64,000 nt of DNA, from positions 124,001 to 188,000 of the forward strand of contig CAUJLY010000005.1 in NCBI GenBank assembly GCA_963281155.1, in the 5' to 3' direction. Below the pieces are notes generated by a model. That model saw nothing but the letters and a program-made list of their open reading frames with translations. It did no database searches and was not told the origin of the DNA. The stretch comes from Rhabditophanes sp. KR3021. Lineage: Eukaryota > Nematoda > Chromadorea > Rhabditida > Alloionematidae. This document shows, piece after piece, positions 13,001 to 24,003 of the stretch (position 1 is the stretch's first letter; every line of letters starts with the position of its first letter). Position numbers and translations under genes: made by a program.

Positions 13001-15440
13001 GCTGGTGGTATTGTCGCCTCTTTATCTCATCGAGTCATCATTAGTCGTCAGCATCATCACAAATGATGCGAAATAAACTTTCCTTCTACATTCATCGTAG
13101 AATTCTTTGTTTAACTATCGTCAAAACTGCCCCTTCTCCGCAGAAACTTTACCACTATTCTAAAAACTATTGCCTCTTGTTGTGTGTGAGCAAAGAACGA
13201 TATATGATAAAATTTTAAAATGCAATCTCCCACCAGCATCTTCATCTTTAACCACTTTCTGATCCACATACACATAAACTATATATCTTCTGCGTTAATA
13301 GAGGCCTCTAGTCATTGGCTTCGTCCTATTCTCATTTTTAAATAGTTTGTGATTTCATGTACGCTACCAACCTGCGTTAAGTAACTCATTTTTTTGTTTT
13401 AATTATTAACAAGCCCCATTTATCTTATAATGAGTGTTAATAATTTTTCGTTCACAACTAAAACGTCCTTTCTTACATTCAACCTATCACCTTCAATCCT
13501 AACTCTGTAAACCCTACCAACTTGATATGCTTATTCCCAAAAGTTTGCACATAGGTCATATCAGTTTTGCACAACAAATCATTTTTATTTCTTCCCAAGT
13601 TTCTGTCATACTTCCATTTTGTGACCTTTCAATATCCTTATTTTTTGGATAAGAGCTGCTCCTTTTTTGCCAATGAATCTATAATTGAGTGGTTGAAAAT
13701 ATTTATTGTTGTTAATGAAACTTTATTTATTGTTTGTATATGGTGAAACATTCTTTTTGTTATACGGATCTTTTCTTTATATGAGGAAACTTTATTCCCT
13801 TAAATGCTTAAATCTACTTGTGGATAATAGTTTTCCCTCATTACAATGAAATAATACTATTTTTAGCGGAAAATTCACTTTCCAGACCATCGTGTAATAT
13901 TTACTTTGTCTAATGATGTGCAATTTAACTTTAAGAAACTTGAAAAATGTGACGGGTCTTTTATTGTGTTTGGCACAGAGGCCCATTTATACGAATGGTA
14001 AGGAAAGTTTGGTGTAAGTTCGGGATGAAACGTTGTTTCTTAGGCCAGATGCTTATCTTTTTTATATTCTTCTTATATCAGGACCGTTTAAAAAGTTTTA
14101 GGGTTAGTGTCGATGAAGAAGTATACAAATCGACGACATTACACTGCCTATACTTCTTTCACGACTTTATATTTATATATCAGTGCGCCGTCCCCTTTTC
14201 TTCTTCTAGGCTGGCATCGCCATCATCTTCTACTAACTTTTTGTGAAGTAGAAGACTGAGACTCTATACTTATTTTTATATTCCCCAACAAGACCACCAC
14301 ACTTTAAGCCATTGTGGTAATAACAGCGGTACATATACTTTTCTTTTGTTATATTCCGAATGTAACGAGCACAGCCTATCTTACTTCACTACCAGGCACA
14401 TCTCAATATTCCCGAAACTTTAAGCTTCCTTGTCATCATCGTAGAAGTAACTTGAATTAATGGCACCACCCACAATATCCTAAACTTACTGACCCTGGAA
14501 GATACACGTCAAAATTAGACGCGAGGGAGAACAACCAAATCTTTTATTTTCTCGTACTTTTTGTCTTGGTAGGGGCTTTCTTATGTCCGATTCTACGTTA
14601 ACTCTCAACTTTTAGGCAACTTATTTAAGTATATACATTTTATTTGGTTTAACTGTTTATACATTTAGAGATGTGTGATGGCCCTCTAATGCCGATCCAT
14701 CAACCACAATTTAGGCACAATTTAAAGGCACCCATTGTCAGAAGTGCACATTTTATACAGACACAATTATTTTGAAATGTATTGTGTTTCACTTTTCGAC
14801 TATTTCTTCTCTTCCATGAAACACATTGATACTAAAAATCAACGATAATATTATTATGGTGGGGTGGGAGAAAGTATCAATTACAGGATATGATGATCGT
14901 GGTCCTAGGTCGTCGATTCGATAGACACATACGTTTCACTTGGTAATCATCACAAATATTACCCCCACACACACACCTTTCAACTTCACCTTCAACGACT
15001 GTCACCATATAAAATATTTTCAGTGGTTAAGATAAGACTCTTTTTTGATTACAAGCCACAATGATTCCATCTTGGCGCCCCTTAACGACCGTGGAAGTAT
15101 ATTAATTGGTTGTTAAATGAAATGACGTAGATTCACCGAACAAGCATCTAGCAATGTCTACCGAAAAAGGTCTCATTTCCCATTTATTTAATTAGTACGC
15201 AGGATAGTTTTCTGTCTATTAGTCCTGTTTATGATTATTAGTTTCATGACCATCGTTTCATCGGAAGTGGAAATGTTGTGTGTCATTTATAACCAACCAT
15301 AATCTTGTTATCACCCAATCGTCGATACATCTTTATTTAAATGCTCTTGAATTCATATACCCTTAGCCAATTATTCATTCTAAATTATTCACGTTTAATT
15401 TTGTTTCAGGATAGTTTCGAGTTAAGTAGTGGGCAAATTG
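10019..15440. other. 5.4-kb region without a confident gene
   Basis: No open frame here combines an ATG start, splice signals and a recognisable domain. A less AT-rich segment at about 12440-12900 has an open frame (12444-12650) lacking an early ATG; it could be an alternative 5' exon of the downstream zinc-finger gene. A strong acceptor (TTTGTTTCAG, ending 15409) just before the zinc-finger start fits either a spliced 5' UTR or trans-splicing. The rest probably holds regulatory sequence. Confidence 0.4.
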
Positions 15441-17938
15441 ATGAATTCACTTTTAAATTTGGATTCTACCTTGACGCCCTCATCAACTCATTTTATCGAC
15501 AAGTTGTTACACTCCAATACGGCCAAGGCTTTAGTTAATACGACGGAGTTGATTAATGAGATGACTGGGACGTGTCCGAATATGTTTGTTGAAGCAAAAA
15601 TGCACAATCCCCACTCAATCAAATCAGACTACTCTAAAATTTGGAGTAATGCAATGGGTTCGGAAAGTCAACCCAATTTTAATTTGTCTACCTCTTACCT
15701 CGAGTCGGGCATCAACGGACTCACCATACATAACTTAAGATGTTTCGAGTGTAATGTAGTCAAGACAACCACCGAAGACTTGGAAATTCATATAAAGACA
15801 AACCATTTGCAATGGCTCCCCTTCATGTGTCCGATATGTGAAACTTCTCGAGCAAGTGACAATCAAATGCGGGAGCATATTTATTCAAGTCACAAACAAT
15901 CTACGGATGAGATTAAATTATTTTACAATGACAATCCTGAAGCAAAGAAAATGCTACAAATAATGATGGACAGGTCTTTGATTGTAGCTACGTCTGGAAA
16001 CAAGTCTGGAGATATTGTCAAAAACAAGGCCAAAAAGGTATGTACATCATTAAAAGACAAACGACACTTCATTAACGGGCACATCAGATATAATTACGGG
16101 GCCAAGGATTATTTGTTTAAATCCGTATCATATTGTATTTTTAATTCTGCCAAATTCAAATGACCTCTTGCCTCCTCAGCCTTTATTCCTTTCTTTTTGG
16201 TCAACTATACCTTCAGGTTTCCAGCCTTTTGATGGCTTCAAAGCAGCTTCCTTTGCTTTTACCGCCAACATCCTGTTTCGTGCAGTTATAGTTCTTTATA
16301 ATTGTGCCTTTACCACGATCTAAATAAGTTAATAATTATTAACAATATATTTACCTACCTTTAAACTGCGTAAGGAGCAATCCTCGCTACCACCACCATT
16401 TTGTTCTTTAAGTGAATACGCACTTCCATTAACTTTAACACTGTTCTGGCATTCCAATTGAAGGAGATTTAACAAAGTTGCCCTTTTTGTGACTCTACAC
16501 AATCACCAAATGCCTTTCTCTTTAACTTTGACATTCTTGTGAAAAGGCTAATTAAAAGATTAGTTAATAAAAATTGATATATACGACCTCTCATTGCCAA
16601 AATATGCCCATATCATCTAAATTTGTGGAAGTACTTAAATTGACACAAAGTTACTTTATTAAAAAGTGATAAAAATATGTGATGTGGACCAAATTGAATC
16701 CTGATTCTTTATACTTATAATAATTACTTTTAAGGTGACCTCAGTCAATGATTTGTTGTTTGATAAGATGAAAGCAAATGGGGACTTTACCAATACTGTG
16801 CCACCAACAGACCAATCGAGTGAAGGTTCATTTGAAACATTCTTAGCCAAATTAACTTCCAATAATAATAATAATGGGATGATGCATGAGAATGAAGGTG
16901 GCGAGGATAAAGAAGACATTACATCGAATCCTCTGACAGGTTTCCTTGATTCTTTTCTGAAACCCCAAGAAAGCAATGTCAACTTCATCAATGAGTTGTT
17001 TTCCCAAAAAATGCCTACTTTGAAGGCAAGTCATGCCTTGCCACCCATCAAGATCCTCCAAAATGATGATGAATCTTCTAAAAAACAGAAATTATTAAAG
17101 AAAAGGGTTCTTGGGTTGTGTTCGAAGTGTTGCAAGCCTGTCAATGCTGGCATGAGACAAATTCATATCTTTTTCCATTTGTCCAAGGATTATAATATGC
17201 ACCGATTTAGGTGCAAGCATGTTGGTTGCACCATCTCGCACTACAGAAAAGACCAACTGGAAAGTCATTTGTTGAAGGTCCATGGAAAGGTGGATCCTGA
17301 CATGATTGATGATAGGAGTGCAGAATTACACTCAGTTTGCCAGGAATTGTCGATGAAACTTCTAGGAACGGCCAACAACAATCCTGGGCCTAGTGCAGCC
17401 GAGGCTCAGGAGATATATGATCAACAACAAAAAGATGCAGCTAAACATATTCCTAGAAAAAAGAGAAAGTTGATGGATGATCATGGAGACAATTCAGATG
17501 AGGAGATGTCATTAAGTAGTCCAGATATGTTAGTTTGCAAATTATGTGGCAAAAAGATTATGGGAAGAGTTAAGGGCTTTCATGTGCTGCAGCATTTGTC
17601 TAGAGACAAGAAAATTCCTAGATATGCCTGCAAACTGTGTCCCTATAAAAATGACCGGGCGTCGAACGTTCACACTCATTCCAAGCAAGCTCATGACAAG
17701 GAAAATGTGTGTGAAGACATGATAATTGTAAGTAAAAATATGGCCTAAATCATTATAAGTTTCATTTTAGACAAACTCAGACGACATGCGAGCAATGAGT
17801 GAAGCCTGCTTTGGCCAATTAAACGACACCTCAATGCTGGACTTACCTGAAATCAACGGTACTCTAGACCTATCTTCTGCTTTCCTCAAAAATGACTTCA
17901 AAACGTACCAAGACAGCAATTCTTCTCACTCCGAATAA
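15441..17938 (+). CDS. C2H2 zinc-finger protein, probable transcription factor
   Basis: Exons 15441-16037, 16735-17727 and 17771-17938; 585 residues, phase 0 at both junctions. A stop at 15423-15425 in frame upstream makes ATG 15441 the first available start. Four or more C2H2-like fingers are visible: CFECNVVKTTTEDLEIHIKTNH, CPICETSRASDNQMREHIYSSH, CSKCCKPV...HIFFH followed by CKHVGC...LESHLLKVH, and CKLCGKKI...HVLQH followed by CKLCPYKN...HTHSKQAH. The paired fingers with CPYK/RxD spacing recall several nematode nuclear ZTF proteins, but I cannot name an orthologue. A basic KKRKL stretch is a likely nuclear localisation signal. The first intron (697 nt) is large for this window. Confidence 0.8.
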
Positions 17939-18438
17939 TCTCCATGCCGTATACAACCAAACGGGTCCCAAACCATTGCCATTTTCCTTTGATTCTATGA
18001 CTGCTTTAAGTTAATATTATTTATTTTAATAAACTGAGTAAAATAATTATAACTAAATTGATCTTTCCATCTGTGTCAATTTGTTCATTGGTAAAGTTTG
18101 AGTCATTATTATGGATAAAATTAAAAAATTGGAAATGTCAATAGGGATGGCTAAGTAAATATTGGTTCAAATAGTATACAACTACTATGGCGTGACGAGG
18201 ATTGCAGTTTAGTGTAGTTTTGAGGAGATTTCGAATCGAGCAGGATATTTAAATAAAGAAATGTGTAAAAGCATTTGCGCAGGTGATGGCGTATCTGTTT
18301 GGTGGTATGTGTTAGAGTTGATACCATGCAAACACCTGTTTTCGGGAAATGCACTTTGAAGGAAGTTAGGAGACTATTTAAGAAATCCATTTTTGTACAA
18401 TTTATCACACATCTCCTCCATTCAACATCATATCCACC
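17939..18438. other. Intergenic, 3' end of zinc-finger gene and promoter of ShKT gene
   Basis: Contains an AATAAA-like motif (TTTTAATAAAC, about 18024-18034) suited to polyadenylation of the zinc-finger mRNA. Nothing else is recognised. Confidence 0.4.
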
Positions 18439-18855
18439 ATGCAATTCTCAACAGCTGTTTTCGTTTTAACCACCGTCTACTCTTTAATTCAATTAGGGGA
18501 AGGACAAGCAACAACTACAACTACTACCCTCAAACCTTTGACAACAACACTTTCAAGTGGAACAACAACGGCATCTCTAACATGCACTGATGTCGCTGCC
18601 AACTGTGCCAATATTGCTGCCTACTGTCAAAACCCAAATTATTCCGCAACCATGATGATCAATTGTAAAAAAGTAAGTTTAAAAAAAGACTTCAAAATAA
18701 CATATATTTAGACTTGCTTCAAATGCGTCTTGCCAGCTGCTCCAAGTACTGCATGTAAGAATTTATCCTCCAATTGTAATGCTGCTTTATGTGGTAATCC
18801 ACTTTGGGAAGGAATTATGGCAACGAACTGCAAATCCACCTGCAATAAATGCTGA
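18439..18855 (+). CDS. Secreted protein with two ShKT domains
   Basis: Exons 18439-18672 and 18712-18855; 125 residues. Signal peptide (about 1-21), a Thr-rich linker (about 25-50), then two six-cysteine ShKT modules: the first from CTDVAANCANI to TCFKC, spanning the intron, and the second from CKNLSSNC to STCNKC at the very C-terminus. ShKT modules are common in nematode secreted and cuticle-associated proteins, often as accessory parts of enzymes. Here they stand alone, so the role is unknown. The threonine run suggests O-glycosylation. A similar but separate ShKT gene lies 1.4 kb downstream. Confidence 0.82.
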
Positions 18856-20262
18856 GTCTAACAACAACTCCTTACATTTCTTCTTTATAATTTCAATTAA
18901 TAACAATAAAGTCATATCGCTATCTCCTTGTAACTAAGAAAATGATTAACAAACTATGTTTATCAATTGCATACTTAAAAAGCAATGAAATATATGGACA
19001 ACAACTGATAATAATTGGAAGTTTTAAGGAAATCTTTTTTATGCCCACTCTTTTGGTTTCATAGTAAAAAGTTGTAACAAATTTAATTTATTTTACTTAC
19101 AAAATTAACCAAAACATGCATAATTATTAATATTTTAATTACCCAAAGACCAAGTTTAGTATAAAAGATTTGCATAATAATTTATTTGATAACCCAAAAA
19201 TAACGTTGCAATATTTTGTAAAATTGGTTGTTTTACATTGTATTTAAAAAGTGAATATCCATAGTTTCTCCCTAAATTACAATATTTGTCGCGGCCACAT
19301 TTTAATTTTTGTGTGTATTAATTTTCATATCTATTAAATACTAATACTTTTTATCCTTTTTCGGAATGATAATAATCTAAATAACCATCCGCAATTTAGT
19401 GGCATCAAAAAAGAAATTGCTGGAGATGCTAACTAAATGGTGGCAAGGTAAAGGAACTTCAATCTGCAGTTATACAACATATCCCATTGCTGTCCACATT
19501 CCGCCTAATATTATATCAGATTCCGGATTTGTAATGAATGTTGGCAAGACATATCCACTACGAAAAACATTCCCAATTCCATGAAGAACTGGTCTCACTA
19601 AAGAATGTCTCAATAAACTCAATTTACCAAGCGATCCAGCAATAGACCATTTATATAAAATTAAAAGAGAATAGCAAAATTTTATCCAAGCCATTAAATG
19701 AAGAACCAGTTTTAAAAGGGACAATTGATCAAGACCATACATCTTGTAGAGCTTTTAAGAACCTACATATGAGTATAAGGATGTGTCATAATTTTATCCA
19801 GTAGCCGAACTATGTAGCTTTTTCTGAAATATTTATAAAAAAGCTTATAAATTGAAATCTATTGATCCAATCTAAAATACTCTTTTATTTTTGAAAATTT
19901 GTTTAGGTATCCACTTAATAATTACATTAAATGTCAAGAACAATATTTTCAATTAGACTCTGGATATCAGTCAGAATCAATGTCTTTCAATGCCAAGCTT
20001 TGGTTGATCTTGGAAAAAATGTAATCACATATCTTACATTACATTATTTGGATCCTATTTATTAAAAAATGACGTGATGTATTAGGTTCATTAAGTACGC
20101 ATCTTAAAATGATAATAAATCAAAGAATCGGAGGAGATAAATATCAAGAATGTAAGCTGGTGATAACTTGTGCTGAATGATTAAATTATAAATTTGATAA
20201 GAACAATATAAATTATAAATTAAGATCGTGAATTGATCATTTAAATATATTTTTACGGAACA
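18856..20262. other. Intergenic, no gene supported
   Basis: AT-rich sequence between the two ShKT genes. A 180-bp open frame around 19399-19584 has no ATG start or domain and is not supported. No repeat or transposon was recognised. Confidence 0.5.
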
Positions 20263-20615
20263 ATGAATATTTTCAAAGGTATTATTTTATTAAGTTTAAT
20301 ACAGTTTATGTATGGGTGCTCTGATTTGGCTCTAGATTGTCCAGATATGAAACCATATTGTCATACAGCTCCATATGTTAGGAATAATTGTCAATTGACA
20401 TGTGGTTTATGTTCTGAAATTACTACTCCAGTTGCTCTTACTCCAACAACATCACCATGTGCTGACACTTTAGACTATGTTAATTGTTACAAAATGCAAC
20501 ACTATTGTACCGATCCAATTTTCATACCTTTAATGGAGCAAGAGTGTCCTAAGGTATAATTTTATTCTAGTTTTCACTTAATTAATCGTTTTAGTTTTGT
20601 GGATTCTGCACTTAA
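20263..20615 (+). CDS. Secreted protein with two ShKT domains, paralogue of the upstream gene
   Basis: Exons 20263-20553 and 20595-20615; 103 residues. Signal peptide MNIFKGIILLSLIQFMYG, then a ShKT module starting CSDLALDC and ending LTCGLC, a Thr/Pro linker, and a second module from CADTLDYVNC to the last residues FCGFCT. As in the neighbouring ShKT gene, an intron splits a ShKT module, in both cases just after a CxK. This supports common origin by local duplication. The last exon encodes only six residues plus the stop. Confidence 0.8.
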
Positions 20616-21393
20616 GTAATCACAATATCGGAATCTTAAAAAATAAAGAAATATTTTGTTGTGACATTTAAAAAAATACTGATAAACAACTATTAAATTT
20701 ATTTTACTTAATTTGTTTTTAATTCAGTAAAAATTATTTGTCCGGTTCTTGTTCATTTTCTCCAGTTGAAATACATCTCAACGGAAGAAGTATTGCATAG
20801 TAAAGCTGGAACCTGGAACCTACTAGACCATACGTTCATGAGCCATTCAAACTTCGTGGACCAATTTTCCTGTGCGCATATATTGGTTACACTTTAGTTT
20901 TTAGACCCACTGAAACATTGGCTTATACGAAGATATTCCAAAAGCATGTCAATATTCATATAAAGAATTAGTGTACTTAGAGACTAATATAAAGCACTTA
21001 AAGTTATTTATAAGTTGCCATAATATGAATTAAAAAGAGACAATTTAAATCAAAAATACAATCGTGTTATTTAAGTTATTTATCAATTGTAAAATTATTA
21101 GTATGCAGTATATTATAGCAAATAAATTATGTAGGATGATTTAACTAAAAGTGAAATGATAGGACCAACCATTTTATCAATTATCAGGTCATTTTTTTCG
21201 AGATCACAAATAAAAACGTTTGGCAAGGTCATAATGATTTAGCCAATCAATTATATGTACTCTGTATCTTCAAACGTTATGTAATGCAAATAATGCGGAA
21301 GTCAGTTTTATTCAAAATTAGGTAAAAGAACATATTTATTAAGTCAAAAAGTTGACAAGAAAGAATAATGAAATGAGATTAAAAGAAACTAGT
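20616..21393. other. Intergenic, no gene seen
   Basis: AT-rich DNA between convergent genes; nothing recognised. Confidence 0.5.
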
Positions 21394-22219
21394 TTATGAA
21401 TCAGTTGAGTAGAATTTGCCATCAGCTTCTTTTACAATGGCACTGGCCAAGAGATTTCCAGAAATTTGAGACAGATTAGTCAGTTCATAACAATCTATGG
21501 CAAGGGCAAAATCTACTTTTTCTTTTAGACTCAGCTGGAAAAGTTGCAGTTCGATTTGTCCAATTTTTAGCTGCATTTCTCTGGATGGAGGATAGTTGAG
21601 GAATTCCACGCTTCTCATGTTTTGGAGAGATTTCATTTTTCTTTCATCTTCAGTCAGACCACCATATGGATTTTGAATAGTTGAATCTTCTGAATCATCA
21701 TGGGTCTCTTTATTAACTTCCACTTCTTCACTAAATTCCATTTTATCATTACTATTCTCCATTTCTTTAACCTCTTCAATTAAGGGTTCAAATTCGGCAT
21801 CGGATTCCTCATCTATCTCTTCATCATCTTCATAACTTTGAATCGGTAATTTGTGAACGTAAGCATACATGCTGTAATGTTCAGTTGCAAGCATCAATCC
21901 ATTTTCATCCATAATAAGAGGTTTCTCTACGCATGGCCTGTTTAATAAGCGAACAAACATATATTTCTCTTCCTCGGTATGTGGTATATCAGCTAGCTTA
22001 AACATTAATTCGATGGATACTGATGAGTAGTTTTCCATATCGAATTCATTTTCTTTAAGTTCTTCTTCATCATAGACTATAGAAAGAATATTAATAAATG
22101 ACAAATTAATAAATAAACCTACAGCTGAACATTTCACTAAAGATAGGGGACATCATTAAAGCTCCAACAGTAACAGTGACTTTTTTGTTGTCTTTGCAGT
22201 TGATAACAATCCCAGGCAT
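21394..22219 (-). CDS. Divergent SKP1/elongin C-like protein with acidic insert
   Basis: Exons 22219-22123 and 22076-21394; 259 residues. The N-terminal part resembles the SKP1 POZ fold: beta-strand IVINCKDNKKVTVTV, helix SPIFSEMF, and IELMFKLADI. The C-terminal part (LKEKVDFALAIDCYELTNLSQISGNLLASAIV) resembles the helix that follows in SKP1 (ELILAANYLDIKGL...). Between them lies a long acidic stretch (EDDEEIDEESDAEFE... and further E/D runs) absent from canonical SKP1. It also lacks the conserved SKP1 C-terminal WCAFE-type F-box-binding motif. Likely a diverged SCF adaptor relative or a POZ protein with another role. ATG 22219 is preceded by a TTAG acceptor at about 22238, suggesting a spliced or trans-spliced leader. 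Confidence 0.55.
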
Positions 22220-24003
22220 GTTTGACTTTTTGTTGTCTAAGATGGCTTGATTAGAACTATACGAAAGTATAATGAATTCACTTATCACAATTCAGTTCTT
22301 TATATAATAACTAAATTAGATTAGGAATGCCAATCTTTTTAAAATGCAGATCTGGCACAAAATAGATATATGCATTTTTTGGGGCTTAGATTAAGTTCTT
22401 TTGTCGGTACAATTTCGTTTTGTACATAATTTGTGTTTCTGCTGATTTGGAATAGATTTGCCATTTTTGGATAAATTAGAATGCCAATGAAGAATTATTA
22501 GATTATGATTAATTAATTATCAAAATAAATATATTCTAACAAGCCTATTTGATGAATATAAAAACATCGTTAAAATGGTTTGGTTCTTTTTGATTTATGA
22601 CCGTAAATAATGTATCTAAAAAAATAGATTATGGCAAAGCCACAACTCCGGCTGATTTTAAATTATTATTTATGTTAAATCACTGAAATTGCAGTTACAA
22701 TATGTCTAATTGGTTTAACATTTAAAATGCAAACAGCTTGCTTTGCTTTTGATCCAACTTTTAAATGTGCAACAAATAGTATGGCTTGATTCTTTCCATA
22801 TTAATATATTTTAACAAGTTTTTAAAATATACTTTAATTTATATGACATCTAAATTCGGTGGTATTCGGTTTATTCATCAAATTTTGCAGAAGATGTTCT
22901 TAATTTGTGAAGATAATAAATCTTTTGATTATTCTTTTGAATTGGTAACCTTATTTTAAGTTTATTTATTATTTATATTTAAATTGATTTATAAAAACAA
23001 AAAGCACTATAATAAATTAAATACCAGCCATAATAAATCTATCTAAACTATAAAACAATTTTCCCACACTCTCACCTCAAACTAATAATTACCTTACATC
23101 AAGGATTTCTTTCAAAATAATAAAGTGTCCTCTGCATCATTATTAATACTTTTTATTTGTTTTAACACAAACCTACAGTCCATTTATTCATTACAAAAGG
23201 TGCCTATTGATTTATACCGGTCAAAGACACACACACAGTTAGAAAATGAGCCCGGATATGCATAAACAAGGGTACATCTTCATTATACTCACCTTCCCTT
23301 TTTGGTCATGATCGTATTTGGTAGAGTGAGCAAGATGGCGCGTAGGTATTTTTGTTTGATCAAGGTAACATGAATGTCTGGGTGGTGGTTGCCTTTTTTT
23401 GAGTTTAACTTTATTTGTATGCTCATAGCTTATCAAAAAATTTCATACTATATACTACCTTTCTTCAACAAATATATCACTTTAAATCTCCTAATACACA
23501 ATACAATAAAACTTGTTTATCGAGACAAACAGCTGCCACTACCCTTATCAACTTTTATTTGACAAAGTTATTGTAATATACCTATCCAAATAAATACAAC
23601 AATATACATTTTCATTTATGTATACACTTGATTAGGCAACATTTAAGCATCGCGCAAACCATTGACCTCTGTCCCTTATCTTTGTCTTCAATCAATTGAT
23701 CATTTTCTATTATTAAACAACAAAATTCAGTCATATTTGCTAACATTCATATATAAATATACATATTTCCTTCTTATAAAGGTTAAGCATAGCTGATTCA
23801 TCTGCATATACTATTTTTTCTATTTTACATTCATTCGATCCTTTTCACACCCACCTTTACATGAATCATGAATAAGAGTGCATTATGGGAAAGGCAAACC
23901 GTCTCAAACTATAATATTGACCCCTTTAAGTTGTTCTTTATTTTAGACTTTATCAAAATTGGATGACTCTAATCAACTTTCAATTGCCATTAAACTTCTA
24001 AAT
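22220..24003. other. Intergenic, likely regulatory region between divergent genes
   Basis: Lies between the SKP1-like gene (-) and the bark-like gene (+). Very AT-rich; no coding or RNA gene recognised. Confidence 0.45.
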
